Positions 8,327 to 14,578 of a stretch of 18,696 nt of DNA are shown piece by piece (position 1 is the stretch's first letter; every line of letters starts with the position of its first letter). The DNA comes from Colimorpha sp045640985. Lineage in GTDB: Bacteria > Bacteroidota > Bacteroidia > Bacteroidales > P3. The notes under the pieces were generated by a model that was not told the origin of the DNA, searched no databases, and worked only from the letters and a program-made list of their open reading frames with translations. The position numbers were made by a program, and so were the translations under genes. Where the stretch lies: positions 1 to 18,696 of the forward strand of contig JAZUFZ010000015.1 of the NCBI GenBank assembly GCA_045640985.1, written 5' to 3'.

Positions 8327-9052
8327 TCAATAGTTTTTCCAGTTTCTGAATCTGAGGGAGAACACTCCGAAGAAGGCCTCCTTGAATATTTTCATGCTCA
8401 TCTTGGAAGTGCCCAGTACGCGGTCCGTAAAGATGATGGGCAGTTCGTAGATTTTGAATCCCAGCCTCGTGGCGGTATATTTCATCTCTATCTGGAACGC
8501 GTAGCCCACGAACTTCACTTTGTCGAACTTCATCTTTTCCAGCACCTTGCGGCTGTAGCAGACGAATCCGGCCGTGGCATCGCGGACCTGCATCTTGGTG
8601 ATTATACGTACGTACATTGAGGCGTAGTACGACATCATCAGTCGTCCCATAGGCCAGTTTACCACGCTGATCTTGCCGTCCACGTAGCGGGACCCGACCA
8701 CCACGTCGCCCTTGCCTTCGCGGCAGGCGCCGAACATTCGGGGCAGGTCATCGGGGTTATGGGAGAAATCCGCGTCCATCTCGCATACGTATTCGTAGCC
8801 ATGCTCCAGCGCCCACTCGAAACCAGCCAGATAGGCGGTTCCCAGTCCCAGTTTCCCTTTGCGCTCCTTGATGAACAGGCGGTCGGGAAATTCCACCATC
8901 AGCCGTTTCACGATATCCGCCGTTCCGTCAGGCGAGTTATCCTCTATAATCAGCATATCGGCGTGGATATCCAGCGAAAAAACTTTGCGGATAATGTTTT
9001 CGATGTTTTCTTTTTCGTTGTAGGTTGGCGTGATAACCAGACAATCGGACAT
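8327..9052 (-). CDS. Polyprenol-monophosphomannose synthase-like GT2 glycosyltransferase
   Basis: This is a 241-residue GT-A fold glycosyltransferase of the dolichol-phosphate mannose synthase (DPM1) type, which moves mannose from GDP-mannose to a polyprenyl phosphate carrier at the inner membrane. The visible motifs are VITPTYNEKENI (6-17), IIEDNSPDGTADI (35-47), GKLGLGTAY (66-74), the DxD-type metal site MDADFSHNP (D93, D95; 92-100), RDATAGF (157-163) and RVLGTSKMS (211-219). No membrane segments follow the catalytic domain, so it is the short soluble form. It is the first gene after the promoter at 9142-9174 and leads the operon. manC, which would supply GDP-mannose, lies 6 kb away in the window. 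The exact sugar is inferred from the family. Confidence 0.85.
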   Translation of the reverse strand: MSDCLVITPTYNEKENIENIIRKVFSLDIHADMLIIEDNSPDGTADIVKRLMVEFPDRLFIKERKGKLGLGTAYLAGFEWALEHGYEYVCEMDADFSHNPDDLPRMFGACREGKGDVVVGSRYVDGKISVVNWPMGRLMMSYYASMYVRIITKMQVRDATAGFVCYSRKVLEKMKFDKVKFVGYAFQIEMKYTATRLGFKIYELPIIFTDRVLGTSKMSMKIFKEAFFGVFSLRFRNWKNY

Positions 9053-9141
9053 ATCTATTCTTATTTATATGATTTATCAAAGTGTTTTATTTCAATATCT
9101 TCCACGGGTTTCTGCCTGTGAAGGACACAATTAGAACAAGT

Positions 9142-9174
9142 GCAAAATTACGAAAAATATTTCATTCCTCCAAA
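9142..9174 (-). promoter_or_regulatory. Bacteroidetes-type promoter for the GT2-to-yidD operon
   Basis: On the minus strand the -33 element TTTG (9174-9171) is followed by a 20-nt spacer and the -7 element TAATTTTGC (9150-9142), an exact match to TTTG-N19-21-TAnnTTTGC. Transcription would start near 9135, giving a leader of roughly 80 nt before the GT2 start at 9052. No equally good promoter was found in the short gaps downstream, so this is the best candidate to drive all eight genes. Confidence 0.75.
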
Positions 9175-9350
9175 ATTATTTTATAAGTTGTGGTATAAAT
9201 TTATTAAGTTTATTTGAGGGTAGGAATCTGTCCCGTGGTCAGAGATGGCCTTTGAGCGTAGCGGAGCCTTCGTGGACTCCTGTTTCAACGCAGCGGAGCG
9301 CCCGTTTATAGGCAGGTGTTTTCCTGCTGTGATATAGTCACTTGGCCGAG
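9175..9350. other. Intergenic segment with short degenerate repeats, no gene
   Basis: This left part of the 820-nt divergent intergenic region shows no ORF with coding character. It holds an 11-nt direct repeat with one difference, CGTAGCGGAGC at 9257-9267 and CGCAGCGGAGC at 9289-9299, 32 nt apart. A small hairpin lies at 9313-9327 (GCAGG, short loop, CCTGC). The surroundings of the first copy resemble the GCGGAGCC motif at 14253-14259. It looks like degraded repetitive spacer DNA. Confidence 0.4.
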
Positions 9351-9467
9351 GTAACTCCCTTCTATCTTTTTTTTATCTTCTTTTCATCTTCGCTTTATCT
9401 TTTGTTCATAGAATTGGAGATAAAAAAAAGATAAACTGGAGATAAAAAGAAGATAGAAGGGAGTTAC
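9351..9467. repeat. Large imperfect palindrome with 28-nt arms
   Basis: The left arm 9351-9378 begins GTAACTCCCTTCTATCTT and its inverse complement forms the right arm 9440-9467. The first 18 bases match exactly, and the full 28 pair with a single difference that would be a G-U pair in RNA. The 61-nt interior is itself made of degenerate ATCTT(T) units spaced about 10-11 nt, with the complementary GATAAA units on the right side. No transposase is present. It could be a MITE-like element, a recombination site or a strong transcriptional barrier between the divergent promoters. Confidence 0.7.
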
Positions 9468-9636
9468 TGCGGGAAAAGTCGCAGGGAAAATCCCCCTCTG
9501 GTTTTCCAGGTCCGGCAACTCTCGCTCACTTTACATCTGGAAATCCCATCGAAGTCATATTCTGTTATCTCCAGGCAGTCCCGGAAATCGTCTGTCAAGG
9601 CAGGTAAAAGAAAAAAATATTCATATATAAATAGTT
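9464..9636 (-). other. Start-less open frame next to the palindrome (possible gene remnant)
   Basis: On the minus strand a frame of about 57 codons without an ATG stays open and ends with TAA inside the right end of the palindrome. Its middle part has mixed, protein-like composition (for example ITEYDFDGISRCKVSESCRT), but I recognise no family. It may be a decayed gene fragment carried with the palindrome, or chance. The remaining sequence up to 9697 is AT-rich and unremarkable. Confidence 0.2.
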
Positions 9637-9669
9637 GATTTTCTTGTTGGTGTGTTCGCGTGTAGAACT

Positions 9670-9706
9670 TTTGTTTTTCTGTTTGAAAAATAATACGTAT
9701 CTTTGC
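9670..9706 (+). promoter_or_regulatory. Promoter for the capsule-export operon
   Basis: TATCTTTGC at 9698-9706 is an exact Bacteroidetes -7 element. The -33 element is less clear: TTTG at 9670-9673 leaves a 24-nt spacer, TTTG at 9682-9685 leaves 12, and a TTTC at 9676-9679 leaves 18. Transcription would begin near 9713, giving a 5' leader of about 160 nt before the export gene. Confidence 0.6.
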
Positions 9707-9712
9707 ATTTCA

Positions 9713-9874
9713 TTTTGTGCGTATGCGTCGCGTGAATGATGAGGAAAACATTTTTGTGAAATTCCAGCCCCGGAACCGGTGCGGAAGGGTAGGAAAGGAA
9801 CAATGGAGTTCAGTGTTTTTCTTAATGAACATTAAAAAGCCGCATAGAACTCAACGGCGAACAGTATAGAAAAA
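9713..9874 (+). promoter_or_regulatory. Long 5' leader of the export operon with inverted repeats
   Basis: The leader contains a 14-nt inverted repeat, TTAATG-AA-CATTAA at 9822-9835, nested inside GAGTTC (9806-9811) and GAACTC (9847-9852). These could form an operator or an RNA hairpin upstream of the start. No UpxY/NusG-like antiterminator gene or leader peptide is visible. The immediate upstream of the start is A-rich (GAAAAAATG), which is typical for this phylum rather than a Shine-Dalgarno site. Confidence 0.35.
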
Positions 9875-10663
9875 ATGAAATTGAAACTCGGTTTAAGACT
9901 GGCGGCTGTGATGGCTGTAGTGATGATGATGGGCGGATGCTCGTCGTATAGAAACATCGTGTATTTCCAGAATATCGATGAGGTGAACCTTCAGCCTCTC
10001 AGTCAGAATTACGAGGCGACAATCAAAAAGGACGACCGCCTGACGATAGTGGTATCGGGTCCGGACAAAACGGTAACGCCGCCCTATAACCTGACGCTGT
10101 ACGAAACCACTACGGGCGGCGGAAGTACTAATCCGGAGCAGGCCACGCTGGCGTATCTGGTGGATGCCAACGGAGATATCGATTTCCCCATCATCGGAAA
10201 AATTCATGTGGAAGGAATGACCCGAAACCAGCTGGTGGCGTATCTGACCAATGAAATCGGAAAGGATGTGAAGAATCCTATTGTGTATGTGTCGTTCCGC
10301 AATTATAAGATTACGGTGCTGGGCGAGGTCCGGAGTCCCGGAACCTATACCTTTGATTCCGAGAAAATCAATATTATGCAGGCCTTGGGAAGGGCTGGCG
10401 ACCTGAGCATTACCGCCCAGCGCGACAATATCCTTCTGATTCGTGAAGTTGATGGGGTTCAGCAGCATTATACCATAGATTTGAGGGATGCCAATCTGTT
10501 GTGTTCCCCATATTATTACCTGCAGCAGAACGACGTGATTGTTGTGCCGCCAAGTCCGACGCGTGTGGCTACAGCCACAACGGCTACGGGAATCTGGAGC
10601 GTAGTACTCTCTTCGATTACGACGATGATTGCGGTTATTTCATTGGTTTATAGAAACAAATAG
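9875..10663 (+). CDS. wza: Wza-like polysaccharide export outer-membrane lipoprotein
   Basis: This 262-residue lipoprotein would form the outer-membrane export channel for capsule or exopolysaccharide. The N-terminus is a lipoprotein signal with the modified Cys at C22 (VMMMGGC). The Poly_export domain covers about 45-145 (KKDDRLTIVVSG, then the DANGDIDFPIIGKIHVEG segment), and an SLBB domain follows with ITVLGEVRSPGTYTF at 150-164. A hydrophobic C-terminal segment at about 238-258 (IWSVVLSSITTMIAVISLVY) could be the membrane-spanning helix seen in this family. It is shorter than E. coli Wza (about 380 residues), with one SLBB domain, as is common in Bacteroidetes. It is the first gene of the operon and ends 8 nt before the autokinase. 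Confidence 0.9.
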   Translation: MKLKLGLRLAAVMAVVMMMGGCSSYRNIVYFQNIDEVNLQPLSQNYEATIKKDDRLTIVVSGPDKTVTPPYNLTLYETTTGGGSTNPEQATLAYLVDANGDIDFPIIGKIHVEGMTRNQLVAYLTNEIGKDVKNPIVYVSFRNYKITVLGEVRSPGTYTFDSEKINIMQALGRAGDLSITAQRDNILLIREVDGVQQHYTIDLRDANLLCSPYYYLQQNDVIVVPPSPTRVATATTATGIWSVVLSSITTMIAVISLVYRNK

Positions 10664-10671
10664 TCTGAAAG

Positions 10672-13200
10672 ATGGAAAACAATATGAATAACGGAAAGCC
10701 AGCCGGAACGGTTGAACAGTCCGAGATTTCGATTCGGGAAATTGTGGATTTCGTATGGAAATTGAAATACTGGATTCTGATATCCGCAGTGGTGGCATTC
10801 CTGTTGGGGTTCTGTTACCTGAGAATGCAGATTCCTACCTATAAGCGCTCTACATGGGTGATGCTGAACAACAGCGACAATATGGCGGGCTCGGAGTTGT
10901 CTGTGATTGCCGACCTGACGGGTCAGGGCGGCAGCAAGCGTCTGGATAACGAGATATTTATCCTTACCAGTCCGACTATGATGCAGCATGTGGTGGAAGA
11001 TCTAAATCTCAATACCCGCTATTATCATTATGTGCTTCCGGTTGCGGACAGGTCGCAGTTGCTGCGTACCCTTTTCGCTTTCAAAGAGGTGGAGTACTAT
11101 GATGACAATCCGTTTGAGATGGAACTGATTCCCGATCCGCTTTTCCCCGAAGAGAAGAAGGTCTCTTCAATGAACATCGAGTTCAAGAACAACAGCGGAA
11201 ATTCGTTTACCATAAAGCAACTGGTTATCAACGGGCGGGAACTCAGTCTGTCAGAAAAGGATTATTCCTACGGCACGACCATAGCCATTCAGGGCTGCAA
11301 GTTCCGGCTGAAGGTAACCGACAAGGCGGCTATGCAGAATAAGGATGTATTCAGATGCACTTATACCGATTCCTTCAAAGCAGCCAGGGGATTCCTCAAG
11401 AGTATCACCACCGAAATCCAGGGGGCCAAGACCAAACAGAGCGATGTGCTGATTATCTCCATGGTAGATACCAAGCCGGCCAGAGCCAACGATATTCTGA
11501 ATACCCTGGTGGTGAAAGTGAACGATGAGGCACGCAACTATAGCAATATCACGACGGTCAATACCATCAACTTCATCGACCAGCGTCTGGTAGCGCTGGC
11601 AGACGACCTCGGCAATGTGGAATCGGATTTCAAGCAATACCAGTCGTCGAATGTCGTGGTAGATCTCGGAAGTCAGTCTCAGGCCTCTATTACTTCCGAT
11701 CTGCAGCATAGGGAACAGCTGAATGACGTGCAGCTCCAGCTGCAGGTTCTGGATATGATTTCGGGCTATCTGCAGGAGGGAAAGACTGGAGAATATGAAA
11801 TTGTTCCGGCCAATATAGGAATAAGTGACGCAGGATTGAATGCCATTATAGCCAACTATAACAATATGGTTGTGGAACGCAACCGTCTGGTGGCAAATTC
11901 AAGCGAAAGCAACCCGAGGGTAATCAGTATGAACACCCAGCTGAACGACCAGAAGCAGAGCATCGAGATGTCTATCGCCAATCTGGTGAAGATTTATAAC
12001 ATCAGGGAAAAGGAACTGAAAAAGACAATCCATCTCGGCAGAAGCCAGATGGCAAACATACCGCAGCAGCAGTTCGCTATCCAGCAGCTGAACCGGCGTC
12101 TGGAAGTCATAGAACCTCTCTACAGATTGTTGCAGCAGAAACGCGAAGAGGCTCAATTGCAGATGTATTCCCAGATGGACGATTTTCGGGTGCTTGAAAT
12201 GGCTTTCGGAGAATCGGCTCCCATCAGTCCCAAATCTACGCAGATATATCTCCTGTTTGTGTTGCTGGGATGTTGCATTCCATTGGCTGTAGTATTTATA
12301 CGGATGCAGCTTCGCAACAAAGTGGAATCCAAGAAGGATATCGAATCCAAGTTGAGCGATAGCGTTCTGGCAGTTCTTCCGAAGTCGTCTGACGGAGGAT
12401 TGATTAAGAAAAACAGCAGAGATACCGTGAGCGAGGCTTTCCGTAATTTGCGTTCAAATCTCCGGTTCTATCCTAATTTCAAGGTCGTTCAGGTAACCTC
12501 TTCGGAACAGGGCGAAGGAAAGTCCTTCGTATCGTCAAATCTGGCATTGAGTATTGCTCATGTGGGCAAGAAAACGTTGATTATAGGTATGGATATCAGA
12601 AAACCGCGTCTGAGTACCATGTTCGTTCCACAGACCAAAGTGGATCCGAACCATACGGTGGTGGGCTATCTTATCGGGAAATGCACGGATTTGGATCAGT
12701 TGGTATATCCGACAGAGGCGAGTCCTGATCTTGACGTGATTTATGCCGGTCCTGTGCCACCCAATCCAACCGAACTGCTCGCCCAGGGAAAACAGAAGGA
12801 AATCGTGGATTATTTCCGTACAAAATATGACTATATCATTATAGACTCGGCTCCGCTTCTGCCGGTTTCGGATTCATATCTTGTGAACCAGTCGGTGGAT
12901 GCTACCATCTATACAGTTCGCGCGGACTATACTCCTTTGGCTATCATGGACGAAATCAAGGATGCGTTGCATAACCCCAACAGGCCTATCAAGAATCCTG
13001 TGATTGTGCTGAATTCCGTTGATCTGGAGTCTTCGCGTTATCGTTACGGCTATGGTTATGGCTATGGCTACGGCTATGGTTACGGTTATGGCTATGGCTA
13101 CGGTTACGGCTATGGTGAGGATCTGGAAGGCGATTCCAAGAAAAAGAGACATCATTTATCACACAAACCTACGAAAACGTATGATAAAGATGCTTTCTAA
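10672..13200 (+). CDS. wzc: Wzc-like polysaccharide co-polymerase and bacterial tyrosine autokinase
   Basis: This 842-residue inner-membrane protein joins a Wzz-type chain-length domain to a BY-kinase and controls polysaccharide length and export by tyrosine phosphorylation cycles. Membrane segments lie at about 33-49 and 524-546, enclosing a large periplasmic part with coiled-coil-like stretches (350-500). The kinase domain has the E-x2-R-x2-R oligomerisation motif (E588, R591, R594), Walker A TSSEQGEGKS (609-618), Walker A' LIIGMDIRKPR (636-646) and Walker B YIIIDSAP (721-728). The tyrosine-rich tail has 13 tyrosines at 790-814, mostly as an alternating Gly-Tyr repeat, and one more at 837. 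The tail is the expected autophosphorylation substrate, but it is far more regular than usual. The last 20 nt overlap the phosphatase gene. Confidence 0.94.
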   Translation: MENNMNNGKPAGTVEQSEISIREIVDFVWKLKYWILISAVVAFLLGFCYLRMQIPTYKRSTWVMLNNSDNMAGSELSVIADLTGQGGSKRLDNEIFILTSPTMMQHVVEDLNLNTRYYHYVLPVADRSQLLRTLFAFKEVEYYDDNPFEMELIPDPLFPEEKKVSSMNIEFKNNSGNSFTIKQLVINGRELSLSEKDYSYGTTIAIQGCKFRLKVTDKAAMQNKDVFRCTYTDSFKAARGFLKSITTEIQGAKTKQSDVLIISMVDTKPARANDILNTLVVKVNDEARNYSNITTVNTINFIDQRLVALADDLGNVESDFKQYQSSNVVVDLGSQSQASITSDLQHREQLNDVQLQLQVLDMISGYLQEGKTGEYEIVPANIGISDAGLNAIIANYNNMVVERNRLVANSSESNPRVISMNTQLNDQKQSIEMSIANLVKIYNIREKELKKTIHLGRSQMANIPQQQFAIQQLNRRLEVIEPLYRLLQQKREEAQLQMYSQMDDFRVLEMAFGESAPISPKSTQIYLLFVLLGCCIPLAVVFIRMQLRNKVESKKDIESKLSDSVLAVLPKSSDGGLIKKNSRDTVSEAFRNLRSNLRFYPNFKVVQVTSSEQGEGKSFVSSNLALSIAHVGKKTLIIGMDIRKPRLSTMFVPQTKVDPNHTVVGYLIGKCTDLDQLVYPTEASPDLDVIYAGPVPPNPTELLAQGKQKEIVDYFRTKYDYIIIDSAPLLPVSDSYLVNQSVDATIYTVRADYTPLAIMDEIKDALHNPNRPIKNPVIVLNSVDLESSRYRYGYGYGYGYGYGYGYGYGYGYGYGEDLEGDSKKKRHHLSHKPTKTYDKDAF
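13039..13116 (+). repeat. Hexanucleotide tandem repeat encoding the Gly-Tyr tail of the kinase
   Basis: Eleven units of the form GGYTAY encode consecutive Gly-Tyr pairs, preceded by two Arg-Tyr-type codon pairs. Both third-position bases vary between C and T, so the units are not identical, which suggests some age or selection on the protein rather than a fresh expansion. Gain or loss of whole units keeps the reading frame and would change only the number of tyrosines. Confidence 0.9.
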
Positions 13201-13891
13201 GGATGTCCACAACCATCTGCTCCCCGCGGTGGACGACGGATTCCAGAATGCCGAAGATTCGCTGAAGGCTATAAGGAAACTGTCGGAGCAGGGATGCCGG
13301 GAACTGGTGTTCACGCCCCATTTTAATCCGGACGTGTATCCGGATATGACAGAAGAAAAATTGCGGGCAGCGTATCAGGATTTCGTGAAACAGATACCGT
13401 CAGAATGGAATGTACGGACCTCTCTTGCAGCGGAATATATGATTGTAAACGGTTTCCACCACCGGGTAGAAGCCTCGCCGGAAACATTACTTTCCTACGA
13501 AGACGGGTCAGTATTGATTGAGATGTCGTACATGTATAAAAGCCGGAATCTCGAAGATACCATCTTTGCGCTTAATATGGCTGGGAAAACCCCGATACTG
13601 GCACATCCGGAACGCTATACCTATATGGCAGACAGATTGTCCGATTTTGAGCGTCTCGCAGGCATGGGCTGCCGCTTTCAGATGAATTATCTTTCGTTGT
13701 CGGGAATGTATGGGCGAACCTCGATGAAGATTCTGAACTTCCTGCTGAAGAACAATCTGTATAGTTTTGCGGCAACGGACCTTCATTCGCTGGCGCAGTT
13801 GGATAAAATCATTCATATACGCCCAGCCGGTCTGATGACAGGTCCGCGGTTCCGCCGCTTCTGCCGGTCTGCTGACAAACAGGATAGATAA
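13181..13891 (+). CDS. PHP-domain tyrosine-protein phosphatase (CpsB/YwqE/CapC family)
   Basis: This manganese-dependent phosphatase of the PHP fold would dephosphorylate the tyrosine tail of the adjacent kinase and so reset the export cycle. With the start at 13181 it has 236 residues, and the metal-ligand motifs are visible: DVHNHLLPAVDDG (H10, H12), TPHFNP (H47), AAEYM (E85), LAHPERY (H142) and AATDLHS (D200, H202). The start could also be the ATG at 13190; both overlap the kinase gene end (20 or 11 nt), indicating translational coupling. The same frame is open upstream through the Gly-Tyr repeat, but that part is the alternate frame of the kinase, not a real N-terminus. The C-terminal 30 residues are basic and look unlike the family. 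Confidence 0.9.
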   Translation: MIKMLSKDVHNHLLPAVDDGFQNAEDSLKAIRKLSEQGCRELVFTPHFNPDVYPDMTEEKLRAAYQDFVKQIPSEWNVRTSLAAEYMIVNGFHHRVEASPETLLSYEDGSVLIEMSYMYKSRNLEDTIFALNMAGKTPILAHPERYTYMADRLSDFERLAGMGCRFQMNYLSLSGMYGRTSMKILNFLLKNNLYSFAATDLHSLAQLDKIIHIRPAGLMTGPRFRRFCRSADKQDR

Positions 13892-13896
13892 ACAAA

Positions 13897-13923
13897 AAAA
13901 GCCTCACGGAATGTGGGGCTTTT
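13897..13923. terminator. Bidirectional intrinsic terminator
   Basis: AAAAGCCTCAC (13897-13907) pairs with GTGGGGCTTTT (13913-13923) across a 5-nt loop, giving 11 pairs with one G-U. It has T-runs on both strands: four T's on the plus strand and seven on the minus strand. It would stop the phosphatase transcript from the left and the tRNA-Gln transcript from the right. Confidence 0.85.
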
Positions 13924-13926
13924 CTG

Positions 13927-13997
13927 TTGTCCAACCAAGATTCGAACTTGGACTGACAGAACCAAAATCTGGAGTGCTGCCATTACACCATTGGACA
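13927..13997 (-). tRNA. tRNA-Gln (anticodon UUG)
   Basis: The minus strand folds as a cloverleaf. The 7-bp acceptor stem is TGTCCAA/TTGGACA, the D stem is GTGT/GCAC, the anticodon loop is TTTTGGT with anticodon TTG, and the T stem is CCAAG/CTTGG with loop TTCGAAT. The first anticodon-stem pair is C-U, which I recall as normal for Bacteroidetes tRNA-Gln. The discriminator base is A and no CCA is encoded. The bidirectional terminator follows immediately. Confidence 0.95.
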
Positions 13998-14068
13998 AGA
14001 GGGAAATCGCTGCGCTGGATCGTCTTTTACCAGAGGTAGATCGTCCTTGCGTCGGGGCGAAATCGGTT

Positions 14069-14101
14069 GCAAAGGTACATACTTTTTCGTAATTGACCAA
14101 A
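14069..14101 (-). promoter_or_regulatory. Promoter of tRNA-Gln
   Basis: On the minus strand, TTTG (14101-14098), a 20-nt spacer and TACCTTTGC (14077-14069) match the Bacteroidetes consensus exactly. Transcription would start near 14062, leaving a 5' leader of about 65 nt that RNase P would remove. The leader carries a GACGATC direct repeat of no obvious function. Confidence 0.75.
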
Positions 14102-14379
14102 TTTTTTTTCTTGTGAGAATGTTATCTTACTTGTTTTGAATGGGTTATTTTTTCTAATCAGTGCCTCTGTTTTATTGAAAAAAAGTTTGAAATGGCTGTG
14201 TGGGAGGCTTTTTGTGGATATACCTATTGGGTGAATTGGTTTGTTTAAGGCGCGGAGCCTCCGCGTGCAGGCCCAAGTCGGAGAAACAAGCCCTCGGGGT
14301 GAGGATTATTGCGGATGTGCCAGACTATAAACATCAACCGAGGCAGGCTCTCGTAACCTTTGCTGGCGCTTCGGTTCGT
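14102..14379. other. Intergenic spacer with no convincing gene
   Basis: This stretch is AT-rich at first and more GC-rich from about 14246. A small ORF exists in it but has no recognisable features. A hairpin-like GCGGAG-CCTCCGC occurs at 14252-14264. It overlaps CCGCGTGCAGGC (14261-14272), which recurs exactly at 16171-16182. The segment resembles decayed repetitive spacer. Confidence 0.4.
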
Positions 14380-14411
14380 GAAGATGCCCACCTCGGAAAT
14401 ACAAAATAAAT

Positions 14412-14443
14412 TTTGTTATTTCGCTCGGTTTTTGTATCTTTAC
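14412..14443 (+). promoter_or_regulatory. Degenerate upstream promoter copy
   Basis: TTTG at 14412-14415, a 19-nt spacer and TATCTTTAC at 14435-14443. The -7 element differs from the functional copy by G to A in the conserved TTTG, which probably weakens or inactivates it. Confidence 0.4.
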
Positions 14444-14487
14444 TCGCCGCGCTCATGAAGATACCCACCTCGGAAATACAAAATAAT

Positions 14488-14519
14488 TTTGCTATTTCGC
14501 TCGGTTTTTGTATCTTTGC
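14488..14519 (+). promoter_or_regulatory. Promoter of aroK-manC
   Basis: TTTG at 14488-14491, a 19-nt spacer and TATCTTTGC at 14511-14519 match the Bacteroidetes consensus. Transcription would start near 14526, about 50 nt before the aroK start at 14579. Confidence 0.8.
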
Positions 14520-14578
14520 ATTCTGGCAGGATATGTGAGAAACCGTCTAAAGATAAAGAATATAGGGTTTTAGATGTT

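Larger units (their letters stand above)
14380..14519 (+). repeat. Tandem duplication of a 64-nt promoter cassette
   Basis: Unit 1 (14380-14443) and unit 2 (14457-14519) have a 77-nt period and differ at only about four positions, one of them a single-base deletion. Each contains CTCGGAAATACAAAAT, a complementary ATTTTGTTATTTCG-type arm that can fold back on it, a second GCTCGG, and a -33/-7 promoter pair. The -33 TTTG lies within the right arm of the hairpin. I recall related sequences upstream of many Bacteroidetes genes, so this may be a dispersed promoter-bearing repeat. Confidence 0.8.

Noticed and set aside
9361..9440. Possible CRISPR-like array in the ATCTT repeats
   Set aside because: The units are only about 10-11 nt, degenerate and without spacers. 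The structure is a palindrome, and no cas genes are present.
12874..13155. Minus-strand ORF resembling a hydrophobic membrane peptide
   Set aside because: The Ile/Ala/Val/Thr-rich stretch is simply the reverse complement of the Gly-Tyr repeat inside the kinase gene.
13019..13180. N-terminal extension of the phosphatase through the Gly-Tyr repeat
   Set aside because: The extension is the alternate frame of the kinase tail. The PHP motif H-x-H begins right after the Met at 13181/13190, where the family normally starts.
14200..14409. Plus-strand ORF of 69 codons in the spacer before aroK
   Set aside because: It runs into the duplicated promoter cassette, has no family resemblance and has no promoter of its own.
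14489..14578. Upstream start for shikimate kinase
   Set aside because: The extension would begin inside the promoter, before the predicted transcription start. The family starts just before the Walker A loop.
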